Of a stretch of 9,698 nucleotides of DNA, positions 1 to 5,099 are shown piece after piece; position 1 is the first letter of the stretch; the number at the start of each line of letters is the position of its first letter. A program made the position numbers and the translations under genes. The stretch comes from Nitrospiraceae bacterium (GTDB lineage Bacteria; Nitrospirota; Thermodesulfovibrionia; Thermodesulfovibrionales; UBA9159), in contig DMNE01000331.1 of the NCBI GenBank assembly GCA_003453735.1, positions 1 to 9,698 of the forward strand. The letters are read 5' to 3'. The notes under the pieces were generated by a model that was not told the origin of the DNA, did no database searches, and saw nothing but the letters and a program-made list of their open reading frames with translations.

Positions 1-232
1 TAATCACCTGCATCTAGTTTTTGTCGTTTTCCATCGGCAATCCAATTGGGGAATCTGCTAAAGCGAACGGGCGACTTCTCACGTGTGTCTACCAGGACGA
101 TAGATTTCGGGATCTGCCTTGTGATGCTGTGACCATTCTGTTTTACAATTAATCGACGGGGGGAGATGGGACAAAATATAGATCGTCATCAAAAGAATGG
201 GTCGTTTCTTCGGCTGAACGTTTTTTCGACAT
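1..232 (-). pseudogene. ERCC4-type nuclease, N-terminal part; runs off the left edge, frameshifted
   Basis: The minus strand from 185 to the left edge is open and translates to a segment containing IVLVDTREKSPVRFSRFPNW followed by LDAGD and a final partial Tyr codon. This is the ERCC4 (XPF/Mus81-type) nuclease signature: V-D-T-R-E with the catalytic Asp and Glu, then L-x-x-G-D-Y. Such domains cut branched or structured DNA; small ones are common in phage, plasmid and accessory regions. The frame has no usual start codon. A plausible start, ATG at 232-230 with GGAAG just upstream, opens another frame (MSKKRSAEETTHSF...) that ends at TAA 151-149. The two frames join smoothly if the run of six G (plus strand 158-163) gained one base, giving ...YFVPSPPPRRLIVKQNG.... 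So this is either a gene broken by slippage or a base-call error. The C-terminal half lies outside the window. The domain call is confident; the join is inferred. Confidence 0.72.
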
Positions 233-252
233 CGCTTCCTTCCTAACACCAC

Positions 253-330
253 CTACGCAACCCTGCAACATTCCCCAATAAGACATACAAAAGAATAATT
301 AATTGTTGCCAAAAACCATAGTTCTACCAT
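253..330 (-). CDS. possible 25-residue hydrophobic peptide (leader or chance ORF)
   Basis: A short frame starts at ATG 330-328, preceded by a good ribosome binding site (AGGAGA, plus strand 336-341), and ends at TAG 255-253. The peptide is MVELWFLATINYSFVCLIGE plus five residues, hydrophobic in the middle. It lies directly upstream of the start of the ERCC4-type gene on the same strand, with 20 bases between. It could be a leader peptide or small membrane peptide, or chance. I recognise no family. The good ribosome site is the only positive evidence. Confidence 0.2.
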   Translation of the reverse strand: MVELWFLATINYSFVCLIGECCRVA

Positions 331-339
331 TGTTGTCTC

Positions 340-780
340 CTATAAACGTTTTGCGACATCGCTCTTGCCTTTTCACTACATTCTTTCCTACGATTTCTCA
401 GAATGCCCTATCTGAGTTAATGTAGTTCTATCCCTTTTTTATATATCGTCTTTTTGTGCTGAATTCTTTAGAACTTGGTCATAGGTTACCTGTCTGTCCA
501 CTTCGCCGTTAAGAGTCTACAGGTGGTCATTAGACGGCAAGATTATATTGACCTGCCAAATATGTTATGAGTGCCGTCGGGTTGCAGGGGCGGGAGGAAA
601 ATTGGCCTATGGCGGGGCATCCGAGAAAGATAAAATGTGAGAATTGGGGCAACCAGAGGAACTTGCACCTGTTCTCCCTGCTTCTCATATTGTAGGTTCT
701 GTAACCTTTTCCTGTGCCTCATAGTCTACTTGGATATGAGATAAGGAAGCATTTGGGTTAAGACATGTAGCAAGCTAAAG
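340..780. other. 440-base stretch with no recognisable gene
   Basis: I see no supported coding frame on either strand. Two small dyads are present: a perfect 6-base inverted repeat CTCAGA/TCTGAG (397-402 and 411-416, 8-base loop), which could be an operator upstream of the minus-strand ERCC4 gene, and GACGGCA/TGCCGTC (533-539 and 572-578). Positions 346-366 repeat, with changes, the start region of the ERCC4-type gene (217-237). Immediately after this stretch is a short G/C hairpin, GTGGGG/CCCCAC (781-786 and 793-798), just ahead of the flavoprotein remnant. Confidence 0.4.
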
Positions 781-821
781 GTGGGGTGATGCCCCCACAT
801 CAAAACGAGGGAGATATAACA

Positions 822-943
822 ATGAAGGTCATGACATTTAAGGAAAGTCCAAGGAAGCAATGGAATGAAAGTGGTGGTGCGAATTGCTTGTGGCACTGGA
901 GGGCAAGTTCCCTTTCAGTCATGATATAGAAAAGATGGCTTAA
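822..943 (+). pseudogene. truncated, degenerate copy of the 5' end of the flavoprotein gene at 1803
   Basis: The sequence from about 799 onward closely matches the leader and first codons of the intact gene at 1803: both have a CATCAAA-like box, GAGGGAGA or AGGGAGA, then ATAAC and ATGAAGGT. The remnant reads MKVMTFKESPRKQWNE against MKVMAFNGSPRKKWNT in the intact gene. It then shifts frame: from 881 another frame reads ELLVALEGK, matching TLLEKALEG of the parent, and ends at TAA 941-943. The original frame stops at TAG 927-929. Only about 35-40 of 215 residues remain, and the FMN-binding loop is damaged (N-G-S to K-E-S). It is almost certainly a dead duplicate. The secreted-protein gene at 968 begins 24 bases after it. 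Confidence 0.75.
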
Positions 944-953
944 GAAGAATCGA

Positions 954-961
954 AAGGAGGT
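954..961 (+). promoter_or_regulatory. strong ribosome binding site for the secreted protein
   Basis: AAGGAGGT is a near-perfect complement of the 16S rRNA 3' end, six bases before ATG 968. It fixes the start of the 140-residue protein and suggests efficient translation. Confidence 0.8.
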
Positions 962-967
962 AACAAA

Positions 968-1390
968 ATGAAAACGTTATTTTTTGGAATGCTTTTGGTA
1001 TTGGTGTTTGTAGTTCCTCTGCCGACGATGGCGGGGGTAAATGTAAATGTTGGAATTGCCTTACCACCGCCCATTGTAGTTCAAGCACCCCCAGCCGTGG
1101 TGGCTATACCTGATGCTCCTGGTGTTTACGTTGCTCCTAGTGTTTCTGTAGATCTCTTTTTCTGGAATGGTTGGTGGTGGCGCCCTTGGGGAGGTCATTG
1201 GTATCGCTCACATTATTATGATCACGGATGGGCTTACTATGGGCATGGTGTTCCACGGTTTTATAGTCATGTAAATCCAGGGTGGAGAGGATATTACAGC
1301 AGTCGTAATTGGAACGGTCGCCCGTGGAACTATAAAACCATTCCGCATCAACAATTTGTACATGGGCATTACGGACATTACAGAGGGTAA
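968..1390 (+). CDS. small secreted Tyr/Trp/His/Gly-rich protein of unknown function
   Basis: A 140-residue protein with a clear signal peptide: positive N-terminus, hydrophobic core (residues 4-17), and a likely signal peptidase I site after PTMA (residue 22). The mature protein begins with a Val/Pro-rich stretch (about residues 23-55), followed by an aromatic C-terminal half with PGVYV, DLFFWNGWWWRPWGGHWYRS and then Tyr-, His-, Arg- and Gly-rich sequence ending GHYGHYRG. The order PG-x-Y-V, then D-x-F-F/W-x-G-x-W-W-R-P-x-G-G-x-W-Y-R, is one I recognise from small periplasmic or surface proteins of deltaproteobacteria, but I know no assigned function. There are no cysteines and no lipobox. 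The start follows an excellent ribosome site, and a terminator lies 136 bases downstream, so it is probably transcribed alone. Sure that it is a secreted gene product; role unknown. Confidence 0.85.
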   Translation: MKTLFFGMLLVLVFVVPLPTMAGVNVNVGIALPPPIVVQAPPAVVAIPDAPGVYVAPSVSVDLFFWNGWWWRPWGGHWYRSHYYDHGWAYYGHGVPRFYSHVNPGWRGYYSSRNWNGRPWNYKTIPHQQFVHGHYGHYRG

Positions 1391-1426
1391 TTAAAAAGAC
1401 TTTAAATAGTTACCTCCAGCTGTCGA

Positions 1427-1525
1427 CTTTTCGAAGGCGAAAAGATGGGGATGGCGGGATGGGTCCCTTACGAGCAGGCGAAGCAGCTTCCTGCGAAGTC
1501 GGGCGAGGTCAGGTGTGGTTTTAAT
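1427..1525 (+). other. structured 3' untranslated region or small-RNA candidate
   Basis: Between the secreted-protein gene and the terminator lies a non-coding stretch with two hairpins. One is CTTTTCG-AAGG-CGAAAAG (1427-1433 with 1438-1444, 7 pairs, 4-base loop). The other pairs GCAG/CTGC (1474-1477, 1491-1494) and GAAG/CTTC (1480-1483, 1487-1490) with a 2-base bulge. They lead straight into the terminator. This could be a stable 3' UTR or a small RNA released from or transcribed within it. I match it to no known riboswitch. Confidence 0.3.
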
Positions 1526-1712
1526 AAGAGGGGATGGTTAAACCATCCCCTCTTTTATTTTTAGTCATATGTTTTAGGCTCTGCCAATTCTCTAAGAACT
1601 CCATCAATGAATTTTTCAGGACACCCTCCTTAACCAACTTGTCTAATTTTGTCGCGTCATATCCAAAACATGCGACAGGGGAAAGGGGAATGTCCTGCCA
1701 GGTGTTTCGCAA
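1521..1712 (-). CDS. doubtful short minus-strand ORF, possibly a gene remnant
   Basis: A frame with a TTG start (1712-1710) covers 63 codons. Its middle, YDATKLDKLVKEGVLKNSLM then EFLENWQ, has the amphipathic helical look and Lys/Glu/Leu composition of real protein. However, it has no ribosome site, runs through the terminator hairpin to reach its stop, and resembles no family I know. A different frame starting at ATG 1722-1720 covers the upstream part, so this could be the tail of a decayed gene. I list it only because the composition is better than chance. Confidence 0.18.
   Translation of the reverse strand: MRNTWQDIPLSPVACFGYDATKLDKLVKEGVLKNSLMEFLENWQSLKHMTKNKRGDGLTIPSY
1526..1560 (+). 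terminator. intrinsic terminator after the secreted-protein gene
   Basis: A 12-base-pair stem (1526-1537 with 1543-1554: AAGAGGGGATGG / CCATCCCCTCTT) with a short TTAAA loop is followed by a T-rich tail, TTATTTTTAG. It is one of the clearest signals in the window. On the other strand the stem is followed by TTATTAAAA, so it may also stop transcription coming from the right. Confidence 0.9.
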
Positions 1713-1742
1713 ATATAGTCATTAACCTGAGTTGTATTTCAT

Positions 1743-1748
1743 TATAAT
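1743..1748 (+). promoter_or_regulatory. -10 element, likely promoter of the flavoprotein gene
   Basis: A perfect TATAAT sits 55 bases before ATG 1803. No good -35 hexamer lies 16-18 bases upstream (the region reads about CATTAAC), so the promoter may be weak or activator-dependent. The gene follows a strong terminator, so it needs its own promoter. Confidence 0.35.
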
Positions 1749-1802
1749 AGAAGATAAGGAAGACAGAAGAAATAACCAGACATCAAACAAGGGAGACATA
1801 AC

Positions 1803-2450
1803 ATGAAGGTAATGGCATTTAATGGAAGTCCAAGGAAGAAATGGAATACAGCAACACTTCTGGAGAAGGCTCTTGAAGGTGCTGCATCCAAGAGTGCAGA
1901 AACAGAACTAATTCATCTTTATGATCTTAACTTCAAAGGATGCATAAGCTGTTTTGCCTGTAAGACCATAGGGGGTAAGAGCTATGGCAGGTGTGCCGTT
2001 CAGGATGACCTGACAATGGTCTTTAACAAAGTGGAGGAAGCTGATGCCATCATCTTGGGTTCCCCGATTTATTGGGGAACTGTTTCTGGGGAGATGAAAT
2101 CATTTATGGAGCGGTTGCTGTTCCCGTATTCAACATATACTGATCCTCCTGGATCACTTTTCCCCAGAAAGATAAAGACGGGCTTTATCTATACGATGGG
2201 GCTAACGGAGGAGATGATGCAGGAAATGGGTTACATTCCATATTTTAAACGGCATGACATGATACTCAAGAGGATATATGGGGATTCTGAGTATATGTGT
2301 AGTTTTGACACTTATCAATTTGATGATTATTCAAAAGTGCTTTCAACCCGTTTTGATCCTGTGAAGAAAGCAAAGAGGCGTGAGGAAGTATTTCCCATTG
2401 ATTGCCAACGGGCATTTGACATGGGGGTTAGGTTTGCTGGGGGGAAGTAG
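1803..2450 (+). CDS. NADPH-dependent FMN reductase / iron-sulfur flavoprotein-like protein
   Basis: A 215-residue flavodoxin-fold protein. The phosphate-binding loop of FMN is NGSPRKKWNTATLL (residues 7-20), and the second flavin loop is the classic GSPIYWGTVSGEMKSFMER (residues 86-104). Between them, KGCISCFACK plus GRC gives C47-x2-C50-x2-C53-x10-C64. This is close to the compact cysteine motif that binds a 4Fe-4S cluster in archaeal and anaerobe Isf proteins, though the last spacing is longer than the usual 4-7. It is therefore probably a soluble electron-transfer or oxygen/peroxide-detoxifying flavoprotein; the partner is unknown. ATG is preceded by AGGGAGA at about 8 bases. It stands alone downstream of a terminator, and a dead copy of its 5' end lies about 980 bases upstream. 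Family is confident; cluster and reaction are inferred. Confidence 0.88.
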   Translation: MKVMAFNGSPRKKWNTATLLEKALEGAASKSAETELIHLYDLNFKGCISCFACKTIGGKSYGRCAVQDDLTMVFNKVEEADAIILGSPIYWGTVSGEMKSFMERLLFPYSTYTDPPGSLFPRKIKTGFIYTMGLTEEMMQEMGYIPYFKRHDMILKRIYGDSEYMCSFDTYQFDDYSKVLSTRFDPVKKAKRREEVFPIDCQRAFDMGVRFAGGK

Positions 2451-2653
2451 CAGGTAAAGGAGAGGATTTTCTTTTTCTTGATCCCCGTTCCTTCGGTTCT
2501 GTCCCGATCCTTTGATCCCCTGCCTTATAGCCTTAACAAGATCCATAGCCACAGATCCAAAGTCCTCTGAGGCTTTTGGCAGACAAAGCCAACTTACTGC
2601 CTAAATCACACAGGTTATTATCATGGCTTCGGTATTCACAATCCTTTTCAAGC
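2451..2653. other. intergenic gap between convergent redox genes
   Basis: No convincing gene. TTGATCCCC occurs twice as a direct repeat (2478-2486 and 2512-2520), and a weak hairpin GGCAG/CTGCC is present near 2578-2601. I see no clear intrinsic terminator for either flanking gene. A minus-strand frame from the gap into the 3' end of the flavoprotein gene looks like a shadow. Confidence 0.35.
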
Positions 2654-3238
2654 CTATAATACCTTATCTCTTACCGACAATCTTAATTCCTCAAGCATTT
2701 GCTTCCTGTCTTGGTCTGAAACATTTGGAACGGAAGAAAAATATTTATGCCCGACGACTTCCATACCACTCAACTGGAAGATGGCCATATCCATTGACTG
2801 GTTCATCATCTTAAAAGCTCCCCTCTTGTCATAATCCTCTTTTGATGCACCTGTTGTGCTTACTATAAATGCTTTCTTGCCTTTTAATAATCCTATAACC
2901 CCATCTGCCGTTATATCATAGGCAAATTTCAATGAAAACACTCTGTCAATGTAGCCTTTTAACATTGCTGGCATTGATGACCACCAAATCGGAAATATAA
3001 AAATAAGGGTGTCCGCTGAGCGGACATGGTCCTGTTCTGTTTTTATATCCTGAGGCACAGCACCATCTTGAATAGCTGCCAAATCTTCTTCTGAAAGGAC
3101 GGGGTTGAAATGAATTTTATACAGGTCTCTTACTTCAAAATCCTTATTACTCCTCTTTAATTCTTCTGAGATTGTTTCCATGATAGCGTGGTTGAAACTT
3201 GCAGTCTTAGGATGTGCGTAAATAATTAAATATTTCAT
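2654..3238 (-). CDS. NAD(P)H-dependent quinone/flavin oxidoreductase, KefF/MdaB type (Flavodoxin_2 fold)
   Basis: A 194-residue cytosolic FMN or FAD enzyme of the flavodoxin-like NAD(P)H oxidoreductase family, which includes KefF, MdaB and eukaryotic NQO1. Members reduce quinones and other electrophiles by two electrons. Signatures: the first flavin loop AHPKTASFNHAI (residues 8-19), the hallmark IFPIWWSSMPAMLKGYIDRV (residues 81-100), and STTGAS (127-132), where the flavin ring is bound. Length is normal for the family. The start is set by AAGGAGA (plus strand 3246-3252), seven bases upstream. A TTGAAA-17-TATAAT promoter lies 65 bases upstream of the start. No KefC-like potassium channel is adjacent, so a stand-alone quinone reductase is more likely than a channel subunit. 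It converges on the Isf-like flavoprotein gene, giving two flavodoxin-fold redox genes side by side. Confidence 0.9.
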   Translation of the reverse strand: MKYLIIYAHPKTASFNHAIMETISEELKRSNKDFEVRDLYKIHFNPVLSEEDLAAIQDGAVPQDIKTEQDHVRSADTLIFIFPIWWSSMPAMLKGYIDRVFSLKFAYDITADGVIGLLKGKKAFIVSTTGASKEDYDKRGAFKMMNQSMDMAIFQLSGMEVVGHKYFSSVPNVSDQDRKQMLEELRLSVRDKVL

Positions 3239-3302
3239 CTTGATGTCTCCTTTTTATTATGCTGACTACCAGCCTTTGTTCTCTTCAGGATGTTGCATAC
3301 TT

Positions 3303-3331
3303 ATTATAATTCTCTATATATTCCCTTTCAA
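3303..3331 (-). promoter_or_regulatory. sigma70-type promoter for the NAD(P)H oxidoreductase
   Basis: On the minus strand TTGAAA (3331-3326) and a perfect TATAAT (3308-3303) are separated by exactly 17 bases, a near-consensus housekeeping promoter. Transcription would start near 3296 and give a leader of about 58 bases. It overlaps the 3' end of the broken gene at 3314-3516. Confidence 0.75.
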
Positions 3332-3516
3332 GCTACCGATCGGGAAACTATACGGGGGACCTCATTGGTGAACAGGTTATATTTCCCGCGGTCAATCCTC
3401 AATAGGTTACAGTACCAGTTACCAGGCCCCGTCAATGTGATAGGGGTATCGGAACTCTGGAGGAAGGGGTTGTCCAGCTCTTTGCACACCTTTTGGCTAC
3501 AGTGGATAAGTCTCAT
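3314..3516 (-). pseudogene. DUF6933-like small protein, frameshifted near its 3' end
   Basis: From ATG 3516-3514 the minus strand reads MRLIHCSQKVCKELDNPF..., then GNWYCNLLRIDRGKYNLFTN, and stops at TGA 3330-3328. The pattern MxxxxCxQKxxKEL followed by GxWYxNLLRIDRxKxxLFTNE is one I associate with the DUF6933 family of small proteins of unknown function, in which a hydrophobic tail follows FTNE. Here that tail seems to be in the next frame: if the run of five G (plus strand 3354-3358) had one more base, the protein would continue VPPYSFPIGSLKGNI and stop at TAG 3316-3314. The start matches the family start but has no clear ribosome site. The -35 box of the downstream oxidoreductase promoter falls in this tail. 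Family naming is from memory; the two-frame match makes coding origin likely. Confidence 0.55.
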
Positions 3517-3599
3517 ACTTTTTCAATGTAGCATTCAGGGACATATACCTCAAATGCCACACCTCACAGCCATGATGTACTTTATTCATAGGAGAGGAA

Positions 3600-3795
3600 A
3601 TGGCACATTCTTTTACGGTAAACCTTAATGATGAAATATCTTCAGTTCTAAAGAAGGGGGAAGTCACAAATAGCAGGGCATGGTGGCAGACTTGAGGGTA
3701 ATGCAGAAAGAGGCTCTTTTGAAGAGGACTCTTTTTTAGGACTGATCAAGGGGGATTACCGTTGCATTTCCGACACCGAGATAAGCATTACCTAG
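3600..3795 (+). pseudogene. small conserved protein (MAHSFTV type), split by a frameshift
   Basis: AGGAG (3590-3594) precedes ATG 3600, which reads MAHSFTVNLNDEISSVLKKG and then leaves frame, stopping at TGA 3693-3695. The next frame from 3661 reads KSQIAGHGGRLEGNAERGSF, then EEDSFLGLIKGDYRCISDTE, ISIT and TAG 3793-3795. Removing one base from the run of five G (3656-3660) gives a single 64-residue protein. It fits a family of roughly 65-90-residue proteins I recall from delta- and other proteobacteria: MAHxFTV at the start, GGxFxGDxxxGSF in the middle, then a G-x-I-x-G-x-Y segment and a Thr/Ile-rich strand. Homologues usually continue with a KP-x-x-x-P-W tail, absent here, so the 3' end may also be lost. 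Function unknown. Either recent decay or a base-call error. Confidence 0.6.
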
Positions 3796-4009
3796 TCTGG
3801 CGTGAGGTTTCCATAACCCACAAAAAAATCATCAGGCATCAAAGGTCATCTTGCGCCCTGAAAATCGTCCTCGGTGGTTTTGGGTGGGGGACAGAGGTCA
3901 AAAATATCCTTTTTTTTTACCTTTTTCCAACGTAACGCTCATGCAACCGCCATGCAACCAAATTTACGCAGGTTTTGTGATTAAAATGCTTTAAAATCAA
4001 AAGAAAAAG
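3796..4009. other. intergenic region 3' of the tRNA
   Basis: No gene seen. CATGCAACC is repeated directly (3940-3948 and 3951-3959). A T-rich run lies at 3909-3919. On the minus strand the bases just after the tRNA CCA are T-rich (CTTTTTCTTTTGATTTT), which may end the tRNA transcript. I looked for a repeat of the tRNA 3' end or integrase remains that would mark an integration site and found none. Confidence 0.4.
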
Positions 4010-4086
4010 TGGTCGGGGCGAAAGGATTTGAACCTTCGACTCCACGGTCCCGAACCGTGTGCGCTACCAGACTGCGCTACGCCCCG
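4010..4086 (-). tRNA. tRNA-Pro, anticodon CGG, CCA encoded
   Basis: The minus strand folds into a complete cloverleaf of 77 bases. The acceptor stem is CGGGGCG/CGCCCCG with A73 and a genomically encoded CCA. The D arm is GCGC-AGTCTGGTA-GCGC. The anticodon stem is CACGG/CCGTG with loop TTCGGGA, giving anticodon CGG (reads CCG proline codons). The T arm is GAAGG/CCTTT with loop TTCAAAT. It has no visible defect. Its promoter lies just upstream (4135-4164). Confidence 0.96.
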
Positions 4087-4134
4087 AACTCTTGGCGGGA
4101 GCTTGTGGGAATCGGATCTGCCATGCATGCGTAA

Positions 4135-4164
4135 ATTGTACTTTATAAGGTAGGGGTTTGTAAA
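4135..4164 (-). promoter_or_regulatory. promoter of the tRNA-Pro gene
   Basis: On the minus strand TTTACA (4164-4159) and TACAAT (4140-4135) are separated by 18 bases, about 50 bases upstream of the mature tRNA. There is no clear terminator after the hopanoid cluster, so the tRNA may also receive readthrough. Confidence 0.5.
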
Positions 4165-4226
4165 TCACCTGTTCTTGCTAGAGACGGCAACCTAATCTCA
4201 TCTGAATAGCTCCTTATCACAACAAA

Positions 4227-5099
4227 TTAGGTTTCTCGCGCTGAGCAATCGCCACCCGGGGAAAATCCTTGCGATGAGCTTAATGTTTCGCTGCTGAGAT
4301 TGTCGGGAGATAGTCTTGACCACATAGCAGAGAGTAGTAGAACCGAGGGCAGCAGGACGATAAAAATCCCGACCCATCCCAAGGTGTACTCATGAATAGA
4401 AAAGGTTATGAATAGATTAAAGATCAATACCGCACAGTATAAGGCAGGGCCGATGAGGGATCTCCAGGGACAGTAACAGCCGAAATAATCCCTTGCCTTC
4501 TTGTCGTCGAGTATTTTATCGATCCTCTGTAATGCATATACCAATATAAATCCCACCACAAACCAGCCGATAAAATTCGAAATGGGGACACCAAAATAAA
4601 CCCCCCCTTCGGGGTATCCATAAATCTGTCCAAGATACCATCTGTCACCTCTTAAGGCAACAGGGTCTATGATTATGTCAAGGTAGACCATAAAGATCGC
4701 CCCGAGAATTCTCGCGGAAGGTGAATGCCTGATTTTTTTTGTCTCAAGAATCTGAATCAATCCTTTTGAACGCCGAATCGGCGAAATGACAACAAGCGCC
4801 ATCGAGTAACTTGCGTAGGCAAGGAATACATAGCTCAACGAATCCATAAAGGGCACACCGAGAACCCATATCTCCTTGCCCCGCGTATGTTCGATATAAT
4901 AATAATGACCATAAGGAATACCATTGTGGATAGAAGAGTATTCGGAGAGCCAGGTAATCAGATATCCCGTCACGGCGAAGAGGATGGCCCTCTTCAGCCC
5001 GAAATGCAATGAACAACCGGTGAGATAGATCAGAAAGAAAATGAAGACATAAGGCCGGAAAAGGACGGTATGGAAAAGCAGTGAAAAAGCGGATTGCAC
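4227..5099 (-). CDS. CruF/DUF422-type carotenoid-biosynthesis-like membrane protein
   Basis: A 290-residue integral membrane protein with about seven hydrophobic segments (roughly residues 14-28, 34-51, 80-106, 129-147, 170-192, 214-236, 240-260) and a polar Ser-rich tail. It carries signatures of the DUF422 (Caroten_synth) family, whose known members include CruF, the gamma-carotene 1',2'-hydratase: E53 and PYGHYYY (residues 62-68), LDIIIDPVALRG (140-151) and YFGVPISNFIGWF (168-180). Start is GTG at 5099, overlapping the hpnH stop by one base (TAGTG), so it is translationally coupled and clearly the last gene of the hopanoid operon. No carotenoid gene is visible. It could act on a terminal isoprene double bond of squalene, a hopanoid or another isoprenoid; that is inference. 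The run of seven C (plus strand 4601-4607) is in frame. Confidence 0.82.
   Translation of the reverse strand: MQSAFSLLFHTVLFRPYVFIFFLIYLTGCSLHFGLKRAILFAVTGYLITWLSEYSSIHNGIPYGHYYYIEHTRGKEIWVLGVPFMDSLSYVFLAYASYSMALVVISPIRRSKGLIQILETKKIRHSPSARILGAIFMVYLDIIIDPVALRGDRWYLGQIYGYPEGGVYFGVPISNFIGWFVVGFILVYALQRIDKILDDKKARDYFGCYCPWRSLIGPALYCAVLIFNLFITFSIHEYTLGWVGIFIVLLPSVLLLSAMWSRLSPDNLSSETLSSSQGFSPGGDCSARET

Noticed and set aside
608..694. Short plus-strand ORF starting MAGHPRKIKC, and a 58-codon minus-strand frame over about 551-745
   Set aside because: No family resemblance and no convincing ribosome site spacing; both overlap, so at most one could be real.
2343..2552. Minus-strand 69-codon ORF over the 3' end of the flavoprotein gene
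   Set aside because: It mostly overlaps a well-supported gene, starts with GTG lacking a ribosome site, and matches no family.
3290..3628. 112-codon plus-strand ORF
   Set aside because: It runs antisense over the DUF6933-like remnant and its composition looks like a shadow. The minus-strand frame has the recognisable motifs.
3714..3738. CTCTT-TTG-AAGAG hairpin followed by a T-run as a terminator
   Set aside because: It lies inside the frameshifted small gene, where the bases are explained by codons of GSFEEDSFLG, and the stem is only five weak pairs.
3796..4090. Possible integration site at the 3' end of tRNA-Pro
   Set aside because: tRNA genes often carry attachment sites, but I found no second copy of the tRNA 3' end and no integrase in the window. 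The repeated CATGCAACC is too short.
4191..4231. CCTAAT/ATTAGG dyad after the cruF-like gene as operon terminator
   Set aside because: Only six pairs with a 29-base loop, and no T-run follows on the minus strand.
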